Source: Alphaproteobacteria bacterium UBA2723
Lineage (GTDB): Bacteria > Pseudomonadota > Alphaproteobacteria > RF32 > CAG-239
DNA: 28,896 nt
Assembly (NCBI GenBank): GCA_002353835.1
Contig: DEKL01000080.1
Span: 1 to 28,896, forward strand
Direction of reading: 5' to 3'
Made by a program: the position numbers and the translations under genes. The notes below the pieces were generated by a model. The model had not been told where the DNA came from and made no database searches. It saw only the letters and a list, made by a program, of their open reading frames with translations. Below, one piece after another: positions 1-7,977 of the stretch; position 1 is the stretch's first letter; every line of letters begins with the position of its first letter.

Positions 1-1
1 C

Positions 2-895
2 TGCGAAGGTGCCGGCGAGATGTTTCAAGTAACCACGCTTGATTTGAAAAATCCGCCAAGATTGCCGAACGGAGAAATTGATTATAGCCAGGATTTCTTT
101 GGTAAACCGGCACACTTAACCGTTTCCGGCCAATTAAATGGTGAAATGTATGCTTGTGCCTTAGGTGATATCTATACTTTCGGGCCGACTTTCAGAGCCG
201 AAAATTCCAACACCGCCCGCCATGCTGCCGAGTTCTGGATGATAGAACCGGAAATAGCTTTTGCTGATCTTAAAGATAATATGGATTTGGCCGAAGATAT
301 GGTTCGTTACTGCGTTTCTTACGTTATGGAACAATGTGCGGAAGATATTGAGCTGTTTGCCAAGTTTGTGGACCAGACATTGATGGATACCTTAAACAAT
401 ATTAAGAACAATGATTTTGCCCGCATAACCTACACCGAGGCAATTGAAATTATGAAGAAGTCCGGCAAAAAGTTTGAATACGCACCGGAATACGGTATTG
501 ATATGCAAACCGAACATGAGCGTTACTTAGCGGAAGAACACTTTAAGCGCCCGGTTATCGTAACCGATTACCCCAAAGAAATCAAAGCCTTCTATATGCG
601 TATGAATGATGATGGCAAGACGGTTGCCGCTATGGATGTTTTGGTCCCGAGAATAGGCGAGTTAATCGGTGGTTCACAACGTGAAGAGCGTTATGAAGTC
701 TTAAAAGCACGTATCAAAGAATTAGGTATGCGTGAAGAAGATTACTCATGGTATTTGGATTCTCGTAAATACGGTTCGGTACCGCATGCCGGCTTCGGTT
801 TAGGCTTTGAACGTATGATGATGCTGTTAACCGGTATTGCTAATATTCGTGATGTGATACCGTTCCCGAGAACACCAAAGTCATTAAACTTCTAG
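2..895 (+). CDS. asnS: Asparaginyl-tRNA synthetase, C-terminal part (5' end outside window)
   Basis: Class II aminoacyl-tRNA synthetase that charges tRNA-Asn with asparagine in the cytoplasm. The reading frame is open from base 2 ([15 protein letters not shown]), so the apparent first Met at base 20 is internal and the gene continues upstream of the window. The class II catalytic core is visible: motif 2 around [14 protein letters not shown] with EFWMIEPE just after, and motif 3 as [12 protein letters not shown] near the end, followed by the usual ending [10 protein letters not shown]. The N-terminal anticodon-binding OB fold is missing because of the window edge. The next gene's ribosome-binding site (TAGGAG) overlaps this stop codon, so the two are probably co-transcribed. 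AsnRS is preferred to AspRS because of the CEGAGEMF and FPRTP signatures. Confidence 0.96.
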   Translation, partial: CEGAGEMFQVTTLDLKNPPRLPNGEIDYSQDFFGKPAHLTVSGQLNGEMYACALGDIYTFGPTFRAENSNTARHAAEFWMIEPEIAFADLKDNMDLAEDMVRYCVSYVMEQCAEDIELFAKFVDQTLMDTLNNIKNNDFARITYTEAIEIMKKSGKKFEYAPEYGIDMQTEHERYLAEEHFKRPVIVTDYPKEIKAFYMRMNDDGKTVAAMDVLVPRIGELIGGSQREERYEVLKARIKELGMREEDYSWYLDSRKYGSVPHAGFGLGFERMMMLLTGIANIRDVIPFPRTPKSLNF

Positions 896-904
896 GAGAA
901 AAAT

Positions 905-1522
905 ATGAGAAACCTTTTGTTATTTATTTTAACTTTGGCAATAAGTACATTTAATGCTTATGCTGAAGAACCGACAGAACAAATTGTTACTGAAAATGTT
1001 GCAGAAGAGGTTGCAACACCTGAAGAAAATAACGCTCAAAAGGTTTCCGTAAACCCTGATGAAATATCTTCCGAGCCGGAAGAAAAACAACCGGAGCTTG
1101 AGGTTGTTCATCAGGTAGAAAAAAAAGTTATTCCGATGCCGGCTTGTGATGATGATACCTTGTTAAAAAGAAGTGCCGAGTTTATTGACGCTTACTTTGC
1201 CGCTAATGATAATGCCGGAACAATATATCGTCGTCGCCGTTATTTTATTTTGCATAATTTGGATAAATTTCAAACCGAAAATATTGCCAATTATAAGACT
1301 GCGGCAACCAGTCCGGTATCGGATATTATTGCAAATATCAAAACAAATCACGCTGTTGCGGAAGAAAATATGCGTCTTTGCAAAAATATCAGCAAAGATA
1401 AGTATGCCGGTCAGATTTATTTGTTGCTGTATTCCGAGGAAGATGGCTATCGGGTACACATTATTAACTTGTTGGATAAACAAACAATTGATGAGGAAGC
1501 ATCATTCATCTATAAAGAATAG
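905..1522 (+). CDS. Small exported protein of unknown function (205 aa)
   Basis: I do not recognise this protein. It starts with a clear Sec signal peptide: MRN, a hydrophobic stretch of about 15 residues, and a likely cleavage after AYA at residue 20. A Glu/Pro/Val-rich low-complexity linker follows (residues about 21-75), then a compact domain to residue 205 with only two cysteines (81 and 159), which could form one disulfide in the periplasm. The domain has a basic patch, YRRRRYF, near residue 108. There is no lipobox, so it is probably soluble and periplasmic. The start is set by AGGAG eight bases upstream, overlapping the asnS stop. The reading frame is well separated from the rpoH promoter that follows. 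Confidence 0.82.
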   Translation: MRNLLLFILTLAISTFNAYAEEPTEQIVTENVAEEVATPEENNAQKVSVNPDEISSEPEEKQPELEVVHQVEKKVIPMPACDDDTLLKRSAEFIDAYFAANDNAGTIYRRRRYFILHNLDKFQTENIANYKTAATSPVSDIIANIKTNHAVAEENMRLCKNISKDKYAGQIYLLLYSEEDGYRVHIINLLDKQTIDEEASFIYKE

Positions 1523-1525
1523 AAC

Positions 1526-1554
1526 TTGACTTTTTTGATGAGAAAAACGATATA
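1526..1554 (+). promoter_or_regulatory. Predicted promoter of rpoH
   Basis: TTGACT at 1526-1531 lies just after the preceding stop codon. Either GATATA at 1549-1554 (17-base spacer) or TATAAG at 1551-1556 (19-base spacer) can serve as the -10 box. It sits 20 bases ahead of the rpoH start codon, so the leader is very short. Housekeeping-type by inspection; I see no sigma-32 consensus here. Confidence 0.5.
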
Positions 1555-1573
1555 AGTCCTTAAAGAGAAAGAA

Positions 1574-2470
1574 ATGAGTGAACATCAGAATTTAGTTGTG
1601 GTAGAAAAGAAAAATCAATTACCTATGGTGATTGATGACAATGGTGTTTACACATATTTGGAAAAAATCAAGGCTTTTCCGGTCTTAACCGAAGAAGAAG
1701 AAAAAAAGCTGATATATGATTTTCAAACTAAAGGGGATTTAGCTTCCGCACAAAAATTGATAACCTCGCACCTGCGCTTAGCGGCTAAAATTGCTTTAAC
1801 CTATCGTCGTTACGGTCTGCCGATGTCTGATGTTATTTCTGAAGCTAACCTTGGCTTAATGCAGGCTGTTAAAAAGTTTGATATGAATAAGAAAGTCCGC
1901 CTGGCAACTTATGCAATTTGGTGGATAAAGGCAGCAATTAACGATTATATTTTACGTTCATGGTCGCTGGTTAAAATCGGCACCGTTGCCGCGCAGAAAA
2001 AACTTTTTTACAACCTAAATCGTATCAAGGCGCGCTTAGGCATTTATGAAAATAAAGAGCTTGAACCGAAGGTCGTCAAGCAAATCGCCAACGAGCTGAT
2101 GGTTGATGAGAAAGAAGTAACCGAGATGAACCGCCGTATCGGTGGGGACAGCTCATTAAATGTCAGCATCGGGGATGATGAAGACGGGCACGAAAAGCTG
2201 GATTTAGTGATAGATAAGCGAGAAAATATAGAAGCCAAATTAGCCGGTCGCGAAGAGCAGAGGTATAAAGCAAAAATACTTGCCGAATGTTTGCAAAAAT
2301 TAAATGACAGAGAGCAATACATCATCAAAAAAAGAATGTTGACGGACAACCCGTGTACTTTGGATGATATCGGGGCGTATTTTAACATCAGCAGAGAACG
2401 TGTCCGCCAGATAGAAAAGAAAGCTTTTGAGAAACTGTCGGCAGAAGTAAAAAAAGCCATGGCGGCATAG
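1574..2470 (+). CDS. rpoH: RNA polymerase sigma-32 (heat-shock sigma factor)
   Basis: Sigma-70 family factor that directs RNA polymerase to heat-shock promoters. At 298 residues it has the family's usual length. Region 2 is seen from LITSHLRLAAKIA through the -10 recognition helix (RLATYAIWWIKAAINDYILRSWS, about residues 109-131). The RpoH box, diagnostic of sigma-32 and tied to core binding and chaperone control, is present as QKKLFYNL (141-148). Region 4 ends with the helix-turn-helix YFNISRERVRQIEKKAFEKL. Weak purine-rich ribosome-binding site AAAGAGAAAG. The stop codon abuts the ATG of prmC (TAGATG), so the two are translationally coupled. Many alphaproteobacteria carry several rpoH copies; whether this is the only one cannot be told here. 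Confidence 0.96.
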   Translation: MSEHQNLVVVEKKNQLPMVIDDNGVYTYLEKIKAFPVLTEEEEKKLIYDFQTKGDLASAQKLITSHLRLAAKIALTYRRYGLPMSDVISEANLGLMQAVKKFDMNKKVRLATYAIWWIKAAINDYILRSWSLVKIGTVAAQKKLFYNLNRIKARLGIYENKELEPKVVKQIANELMVDEKEVTEMNRRIGGDSSLNVSIGDDEDGHEKLDLVIDKRENIEAKLAGREEQRYKAKILAECLQKLNDREQYIIKKRMLTDNPCTLDDIGAYFNISRERVRQIEKKAFEKLSAEVKKAMAA

Positions 2471-3292
2471 ATGACATTACGTGAAGAGATTATAGGCGAA
2501 CTGATAAAAGGGAAAATATCTTCCCCGCGGTTAGAGGCAGACATTATCTTAAAAGCCGTCGCGCCTGATTATCCGCAAATGACAAGTCAAGAAGAACAAA
2601 AGGCCCGAGAATATTTGCACCGCCGTTTAGCGCATGAGCCGTTGGATAAAATTATCGGTCAAAAAGAGTTTTATAAATTTGTTTTTAAGGTTAATCAAAA
2701 CGTATTATCTCCCCGACCTGATACCGAGATTTTGGTTGAAAAGGCCTTAGAATTATTGCCTCAGAACAAACCTTTTCGGATATTGGATTTAGGCACCGGT
2801 TCGGGGTGTATTTTGCTGTCACTCTTAAAGGAAAGAGAGCAAGCAAACGGGGTAGGGGTGGATGTTTCCGAAAAAGCTTTGGAAGTCGCTCAAGAAAATG
2901 CCGAAAATTTAGGCGTTAAGGCGCGCACCATGTTTGTTAATAAAAGCTGGCAGGAAAAGGGCTTTGTTACAGGTTTATTTGATATGATTGTTTCAAATCC
3001 GCCCTATATTTCGAGTGCGGAAATCAAAACTTTGGATGAAGAAGTTAAAACCTATGACCCTAAGAGTGCTTTAGATGGTGGTAAAGATGGTTTGAAATGC
3101 TATCGCGATATTGCCGAGATTATTTTCCCGTTACTGCAAGATGGCGGGTATATTTTGCTTGAGGTCGGCTATAATCAAGCCCGAGATGTTGCCGATATTT
3201 TTACCAAAAAACAATTAAAACTTATAGAAATCGCCCAAGATTTATCCGGCATTGAGCGTTGTGTTATTTTAAAAAAATCTGTTGCAAAATAA
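2471..3292 (+). CDS. prmC: Release factor glutamine N5-methyltransferase (HemK/PrmC)
   Basis: SAM-dependent enzyme that methylates the glutamine of the GGQ motif in peptide-chain release factors, raising termination efficiency. The protein is 273 residues with an N-terminal helical domain that binds the release factor (1-75) and a Rossmann methyltransferase domain. SAM motif I is ILDLGTGSGC (104-113) and the substrate-glutamine motif NPPY is at 176-179. It starts directly after the rpoH stop with no spacer. Its usual alphaproteobacterial partner upstream is prfA; here that place is taken by rpoH. The next gene, a DUF4167 protein, is the usual downstream neighbour in alphaproteobacteria. Confidence 0.96.
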   Translation: MTLREEIIGELIKGKISSPRLEADIILKAVAPDYPQMTSQEEQKAREYLHRRLAHEPLDKIIGQKEFYKFVFKVNQNVLSPRPDTEILVEKALELLPQNKPFRILDLGTGSGCILLSLLKEREQANGVGVDVSEKALEVAQENAENLGVKARTMFVNKSWQEKGFVTGLFDMIVSNPPYISSAEIKTLDEEVKTYDPKSALDGGKDGLKCYRDIAEIIFPLLQDGGYILLEVGYNQARDVADIFTKKQLKLIEIAQDLSGIERCVILKKSVAK

Positions 3293-3412
3293 AATAGAAC
3301 AGATATATTGTCAGAGTATTTAGTGCAAAGATAAGATAGATAAGCACTTTTGTTTCCTTTTTAATTTTGTAATAATGTGTGGGGTAAGAGTTCCCCTGAA
3401 GTAGGAATATGT

Positions 3413-3928
3413 ATGAAAAAACCAAATAGATTTCGTAGTGGTAATAACAACGGTTATACCTTAAATTATAAGTTTGATAGTGTCAGTATTGCCGGTAAAA
3501 TCAGCGGCACCGCATTGGATTTAATCAGAAAATATAATGATTTGGCAAAAGAAGCACAAGGTAATGGTGATTATGTGGATATGGAAATTTATCGCCAATA
3601 TGCCGAGCATTATCGTAAAATCGTAACTGATATCAACGAGCGTCGTCAAAGCCGTTATGATAATCAAAATCGCTCAGAGGAAGCGGAAACCTCGGAAAAT
3701 TCTGTCGGAGAAGAAAATTCCGTTGAAGAAAGTACAACTGAAAATAAAGAGCCGGTAGAGGCCGTCAGCGCCCCTAACGGATATGTGGAAACATTACCCG
3801 CATCAGAGCCGGTTAAAAGTTTTCAAGTTGTAGAAATTAACGAAGATAAAAAAGAAACAGAAGAAACCGCTAAACCGAAAAGAATATATCGTCGTCGTGT
3901 TACCGTCAAAAAAGTAGCAGAAGCTTAA
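3413..3928 (+). CDS. DUF4167 domain protein
   Basis: A 171-residue protein. Its N-terminal part matches the DUF4167 pattern known downstream of prmC in alphaproteobacteria: a basic start (MKKPNRFRSGNNN), then a helical core with SIAGKISGTALDLIRKYNDLAKEA, GDYVDMEIYRQYAEHYRKI and an arginine-rich end. The rest is acidic, low-complexity linker finishing in a basic tail, KPKRIYRRRVTVKK. Basic ends around a helical core suggest nucleic-acid or ribosome binding, but the family has no firmly assigned function. I chose ATG 3413 because it begins at the conserved MKKPNRFR; a GTG at 3377 is in frame but would add 12 unrelated residues. The 120-base gap before it holds an AT-rich stretch with GGGG (3381-3384) facing CCCC, which could form a small leader hairpin. 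Confidence 0.88.
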   Translation: MKKPNRFRSGNNNGYTLNYKFDSVSIAGKISGTALDLIRKYNDLAKEAQGNGDYVDMEIYRQYAEHYRKIVTDINERRQSRYDNQNRSEEAETSENSVGEENSVEESTTENKEPVEAVSAPNGYVETLPASEPVKSFQVVEINEDKKETEETAKPKRIYRRRVTVKKVAEA

Positions 3929-3947
3929 AAAACAGGGGAGGGATGAG

Positions 3948-5093
3948 ATGTCTGTGGTGCTTGCTTACGCCATTATTGCTTTGGCAGTTCTGGCAATTAC
4001 CTATAAAACCTATGTCGGTTACGGTAATTATCGTTGGTACACAAAGTTGGGAACGTTTATTGTGTTGTTGCTGGGCTTAGCCGCACCGACTATCTGTTTT
4101 AAATTTTTTAATTCCCCGTCACCGAACATACAACTGATGAACAAATATTTATACTTGTTATTCGGTTTTGTACTTTTGCTGTTTGTCATAACCTTTATTC
4201 GTGACATTATTTGGAGCATTGCTGATGTTATCCGCCGCAAATCATTGGATGATATGAAAGATACATCCAAATTGCAAAAAGCTAATATCATAACCATAAT
4301 TTTATGCTTATTGGTATGTGCATACGGCTATTATGAAGCAGAAAAAGACGCTGTTATTAAAACCTATGAAATAACATCTCCGAAGATAAAAAAGGAAGCC
4401 AAAATTGTGATGCTTTCAGATTTACACATCAATCCTGCCGTATCAACAGAATACATTAAAAATCTGGTTAACCGTGTTAATGCCTTAAATCCGGATGCCA
4501 TCGTTTTGGTTGGTGATATAGTGGACGGTTCTCCGGATAGTCTTGTTTCGCAGATGACGGAATTAGCAAAACTGAAAGCAAAGGAAAATGTCTTTGCCAC
4601 GCTAGGCAACCATGAATTTTATCATGGCGGCCTATCATGGGGCATTACATTCGGTCGAATGCGCTTTGAATTTTTAAGCAACTACGGAGAAAAACTGGGC
4701 GATACCGGTATATATATCGCCGGCATACCGGATATCAATACCGCAGATGCCGCCGGCATGAAAGTAAAAATAGAAAATGCCCTGTATTTTGCTGATAAAG
4801 ACAGTTGTGTTATCTTGCTTTCTCACACGCCGAAGTTGGTTGAAGGCGTTAATAAGGATAATGTAGATTTGCAATTATCCGCCCATACCCACGGTGGACA
4901 GATTTTTCCGTTTCACTACTTTGTAAAGCAGAGTAATGAGGGAAGACTTGCCGGATTTTATGATGTCAACGGCGTTAAAATGTATATTTCGCGCGGTACC
5001 GGCTATTGGGGGGTACCGATGCGTATTTTTGCCCCATCAGAAATCACCGTATTTAATTTTAAGCCGGAAAAAAGCAATGGACAGCCTTCTTAA
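3948..5093 (+). CDS. Membrane-anchored metallophosphoesterase (YaeI-like)
   Basis: Calcineurin-like phosphoesterase of 381 residues. Four hydrophobic segments come first (about residues 3-18, 34-52, 67-85 and 113-128), then a catalytic domain. The dinuclear metal ligands are visible in order: DLH (D158, H160), GD (D190), GNHE (N221, H222), SHTP (H293) and AHTHGGQ (H313, H315). Relatives with this layout, such as YkuE/YaeI, act on phospholipid head groups or related phosphoesters, but the substrate cannot be read from sequence. The last motif has Ala where most relatives have Gly (GHTH); the two histidines are kept. It has a strong ribosome-binding site, GGGGAGGG, and overlaps the next gene by 17 bases. 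Confidence 0.9.
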   Translation: MSVVLAYAIIALAVLAITYKTYVGYGNYRWYTKLGTFIVLLLGLAAPTICFKFFNSPSPNIQLMNKYLYLLFGFVLLLFVITFIRDIIWSIADVIRRKSLDDMKDTSKLQKANIITIILCLLVCAYGYYEAEKDAVIKTYEITSPKIKKEAKIVMLSDLHINPAVSTEYIKNLVNRVNALNPDAIVLVGDIVDGSPDSLVSQMTELAKLKAKENVFATLGNHEFYHGGLSWGITFGRMRFEFLSNYGEKLGDTGIYIAGIPDINTADAAGMKVKIENALYFADKDSCVILLSHTPKLVEGVNKDNVDLQLSAHTHGGQIFPFHYFVKQSNEGRLAGFYDVNGVKMYISRGTGYWGVPMRIFAPSEITVFNFKPEKSNGQPS

Positions 5094-5514
5094 AAAAGCT
5101 TATGATATTGCTCAAAATGAAGATGTATCAACCATAGTAAATGGTGCGGTGGTATATAGCGTGAGCTTCATGCCGACAGATGAAAATAAAAAACAGGCAA
5201 TCGCTTTTATAAAAAGAAGTCCGGGGGCTAAGATGTTAGATGATACGCCTTGCGGTAAGGCTTTGATAGCTTTGGGTTTAGACGGCAAAGTCAATGAGGT
5301 AGGAGAAGAAATCACCAAAATATGGCGTCTGGCCTCATCACGTTACATCAAAGCCGCCGGCGGTAATATCCATGCCTTTGTTGAGGGGGCTGATGAACGG
5401 AGTACTTTCTGCACCACCGAACTTGCCGAAATAATGCAAAATCCCCATATAACTCACATTAACGGCATGGAAAAAGCCTTATTCAAGAAAACTTTTATTC
5501 CGAAACGCTATTAA
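5077..5514 (+). CDS. Uncharacterised 145-aa protein, overlaps metallophosphoesterase
   Basis: I do not recognise this protein. ATG 5077 (MDSLLKKAYDIAQ) lies inside the end of the preceding gene, a typical coupled overlap of 17 bases, with GGAAAAAAGC upstream as a weak ribosome-binding site. The frame is open further upstream but only in the shadow of the other gene. It is soluble by appearance, with no signal peptide or membrane segment. It has a hydrophobic strand-rich N-terminal part (VNGAVVYSVSFMP) and a conserved-looking second half: IWRLASSRYIKAA, then GNIHAFVEGAD, ERSTF, ELAEIMQNP and ITHINGMEKALF. The regular helix-strand pattern and coupled position support a real gene. Confidence 0.68.
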   Translation: MDSLLKKAYDIAQNEDVSTIVNGAVVYSVSFMPTDENKKQAIAFIKRSPGAKMLDDTPCGKALIALGLDGKVNEVGEEITKIWRLASSRYIKAAGGNIHAFVEGADERSTFCTTELAEIMQNPHITHINGMEKALFKKTFIPKRY

Positions 5515-5544
5515 AAAACCCTCGTCGCTTTAAGGCGACAAGGG
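5513..5544 (-). terminator. Rho-independent terminator of the 120-aa gene
   Basis: Arms 5519-5528 and 5535-5544 form a 10-pair stem with one mismatch and a 6-base loop. Read on the minus strand, it is followed at once by six T (5518-5513). On the plus strand the T-run is poor, so it mainly serves the minus-strand gene, though it may also slow transcripts from the plus-strand operon ending at 5514. Confidence 0.8.
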
Positions 5545-5553
5545 TAAATCTCT

Positions 5554-5916
5554 TTAAGCAAAGCGCTGCGCCTTGCATTCCAACTCCTTTGAGTAGATTT
5601 TGTTTTCATAAACTTTTTGAATCTCCTCAAAGGTCACCAAAAGCCGCCCCCCTTTGCTCGGCTTGAATTCGTAGCCGCTTTCGGTCTCGCTCACACGAGC
5701 CTTAGTAACGACTGTTTGACAACCGCCAACGTTCAGCAGAGTTTCCAAACTATCATTTAAGATGTTGAAACACAACGCTGAACCATCAATGCAAATTGCC
5801 GGGGTTTCGTTTTTTTCGCCGTCCTCATTTTTCGTGCGGACAATACACCAACTGAGGCGGCGAACATTTACTCCCATCCTCTTTGCAAAGAACGAGAGTG
5901 ACATAATCTTCTTCAT
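5554..5916 (-). CDS. Uncharacterised 120-aa protein
   Basis: I do not recognise this protein. The likely start is the ATG at 5916 (MKKIMSLSFFAKRMG); a second ATG four codons in (5904) is preceded by AAGAAG and is possible. The longer frame from 5967 would begin inside the -35 box and is rejected. The product is soluble and small, with a basic N-terminus (FAKRMGVNVRRLS), a middle AICIDGSALCFNILNDSLETLL, and a C-terminal strand-rich piece GGRLLVTFEEIQKVY. It has its own promoter and terminator, so it is a single-gene unit. It diverges from the nuclease-like gene at 6040 with about 120 bases between starts. A role as partner or immunity protein to that gene is a guess from position only. Confidence 0.65.
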   Translation of the reverse strand: MKKIMSLSFFAKRMGVNVRRLSWCIVRTKNEDGEKNETPAICIDGSALCFNILNDSLETLLNVGGCQTVVTKARVSETESGYEFKPSKGGRLLVTFEEIQKVYENKIYSKELECKAQRFA

Positions 5917-5938
5917 AACCTTATCATTTAACGAGCAC

Positions 5939-5967
5939 AATATAGCACAAAAAAGAGACCTTTGCAA
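5939..5967 (-). promoter_or_regulatory. Promoter of the 120-aa gene
   Basis: On the minus strand: TTGCAA (5967-5962), a 17-base spacer and TATATT (5944-5939) preceded by TGC, an extended -10. It closely resembles the promoter of the zinc-peptidase-like gene at 21435. Confidence 0.65.
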
Positions 5968-6008
5968 GCACTTTTTTATTATTTTTTGTTTAATAATTTT
6001 AATAATTG

Positions 6009-6017
6009 TGTTATAAT
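6009..6017 (+). promoter_or_regulatory. Extended -10 promoter of the HNH-like gene
   Basis: TG-T-TATAAT, a perfect extended -10 (TG at 6009-6010, TATAAT 6012-6017), lies 22 bases before the ATG at 6040. The upstream side is an A/T tract with only a weak -35 (TTGTTT at 5986-5991, 20-base spacer). Confidence 0.55.
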
Positions 6018-6039
6018 TTACTACATGAAAGGAGTTGCC

Positions 6040-7974
6040 ATGTCCTCAGAGCTTGATACATTAAGATTGTTGCACACGATTAGGCAAGACATCTTTGCCT
6101 ACAACAATTCTTGTGAATCAGATAACATAATTAAAAAGCTTATAGAGGAATATTTGGCTCTTTTGCCTGAAAACACGGCTGTTCAAACATATCAAAAAGC
6201 TGTCGGTTATCTCAAAAAAGAAACGGCCATAACAAACTTTGACTTAGAAAAATGGCGCAAAACAGCGCTTGAAGATGAGGCGGCAAGTTCCTTGCAGGCA
6301 AAAGCAATCAATAAAGAAAATATCCTTCGTAGCCAAAATAACAAACTATTTAAACAGGAAGCAACTTTTAAGCAGAAAATACTTAATGAACTGAGCTTTA
6401 ACGGTTGTGATGTTGAAAATAAAAATTTACTTTCCGTACAGAATGAAGACAACAAGAAACTTATAGTTTCCTTTGCGGACGGAACCACCGAAAGTATCAA
6501 TCTCCTAAAAAATAATAAGAAGCTGTTTACAAAAGCATCTTGGAACTTTAAGCTAAAAGCAGATGGTGTAACCTCTGCCGCAAAAAAGAAGGAATTTCTT
6601 GAACAACAAAAAGATTTTTTATCTCCGACACAAGTGCAGGAATTAGTAGATAACAAAGGGCTGACATTTTCTACCGTTAAACAGGAATTGCTTACCGCAA
6701 AGCCCGCACATAAGTGTATTACTCTGGCTCAATACAAGAAAATGGCTTGTACAACCGAATTTTCTCCCAATATTGAGCAAGAATACCAAATTTATCGGAA
6801 ATTATCTTTTATGCATCAGGAACAGTTTTTAGAAGAGATTAAAATTCGCAAAGAATATATGAATAAACACCATAACATATTTAAAGATTTGTCCGATAAC
6901 AACACACCATTGCGGCAAATTGCGGATAAAACATTTCTATTAAATAAGATGAGCGAGTTGCTCAATATAAAATCAAAATCTAAACTCAATCAAAATTCTT
7001 CGGATATCTTGCCGCAAAAAGAAAATATTGAAGCTACTGTCAATACCGTTCACCATACTCTTATTGAACAAGAGATTAAAGGCGAAACAGGTAATACGCA
7101 TATATGGTCATATTTTAGTAAAACACCTGATAATCCGCGTTATTCACAATATGAAATTTTTTTAGACCATGCCGTTAATAATTCTCGGACCATACATTCG
7201 GAGATATTTCATTTTGATAATGAAAACCAGATGAGAGCAAATATCATAAATGCTTTACAGGAAATTAAATCACAGAATAACAGCATTATTCCCTTATCTA
7301 ATGATTTAGCTGCAGAAATTCTCTGTGTCGGTGTTTTCAATGAAGGTATAAAACGTGCTCAAAACGAACATGATTTAGCTCAAATGAACAAAATCCTTAA
7401 TGAATTCGGCCTTAATATTCGTTTTGAAGAGCGAGAAATTACAAAAATCCCCCAGAGTGAAACCAGTAATGAATATCTGAAAGTCGAACGTATTGTTTTT
7501 CGTGAAGAAGCCGAGCATAAAGCTTTTGCCGATAAGTTTGATAAATCTTTATCTCAAAAATTTGGTACAAATTTCCATAAAAAAGAGGTTCATCATTTTA
7601 TTCCGCTTCGCTACAACGGCTTTATTGATGAAGAGCTTAATAAAGCCCAAAACTATATTGCGGTTTCCAGTCAACATGAACATAATCTGGATTTGCACGG
7701 CTTGGCTCATACCTTTGATACGCCCGTTCAATCTCTTGTTAAGGATAAAAATGGGGAAATATCTTCCATGACATATTCAAAAATGCGTTCCGAAGGTCTG
7801 GGAAAGACACTGTTCATACCTATTTTACAAGTAAAAACGAATAAGGGATTTGAGGACATACTCTCTGTTGAAAAACATTTTTCACTTTCAACCGATAAAA
7901 CGCCTGTCTGCTATGCACAAATTCCGGAATATGCAACCGGATGCCGTCAAAAGATAAACAGTAAGCTCAAGTGA
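6040..7974 (+). CDS. Large orphan protein with C-terminal HNH-type nuclease motif
   Basis: A 644-residue protein that I cannot place in a named family. The start at 6040 is chosen for the strong AAAGGAG site six bases upstream; the frame extends further up but through the promoter. Most of the protein is Lys/Glu/Asn-rich and helical, with no signal peptide or membrane segment. Near the C-terminus, residues 516-555 carry an HNH/His-Me-finger pattern: VHHFIPLRYNG (H518, H519), AQNYIAV (N538), then H546, H548 and LDLHG (H553). This resembles the HHxxPL...N...H...LH arrangement of toxin-type nucleases. About 90 residues follow. Its own promoter and no conserved neighbours suggest an accessory gene, perhaps an effector or toxin. 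Convergent with prfC, only three bases apart, with no clear terminator between. Confidence 0.85.
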   Translation: MSSELDTLRLLHTIRQDIFAYNNSCESDNIIKKLIEEYLALLPENTAVQTYQKAVGYLKKETAITNFDLEKWRKTALEDEAASSLQAKAINKENILRSQNNKLFKQEATFKQKILNELSFNGCDVENKNLLSVQNEDNKKLIVSFADGTTESINLLKNNKKLFTKASWNFKLKADGVTSAAKKKEFLEQQKDFLSPTQVQELVDNKGLTFSTVKQELLTAKPAHKCITLAQYKKMACTTEFSPNIEQEYQIYRKLSFMHQEQFLEEIKIRKEYMNKHHNIFKDLSDNNTPLRQIADKTFLLNKMSELLNIKSKSKLNQNSSDILPQKENIEATVNTVHHTLIEQEIKGETGNTHIWSYFSKTPDNPRYSQYEIFLDHAVNNSRTIHSEIFHFDNENQMRANIINALQEIKSQNNSIIPLSNDLAAEILCVGVFNEGIKRAQNEHDLAQMNKILNEFGLNIRFEEREITKIPQSETSNEYLKVERIVFREEAEHKAFADKFDKSLSQKFGTNFHKKEVHHFIPLRYNGFIDEELNKAQNYIAVSSQHEHNLDLHGLAHTFDTPVQSLVKDKNGEISSMTYSKMRSEGLGKTLFIPILQVKTNKGFEDILSVEKHFSLSTDKTPVCYAQIPEYATGCRQKINSKLK

Positions 7975-7977
7975 TAC

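Noticed and set aside
2044..2544. A 166-codon minus-strand open frame inside rpoH/prmC
   Set aside because: Serine-rich antisense shadow of the well-supported rpoH gene; no promoter or ribosome-binding site.
3377..3412. GTG start extending the DUF4167 protein upstream
   Set aside because: It adds 12 residues not expected in the family and has no ribosome-binding site; ATG 3413 begins at the conserved basic start.
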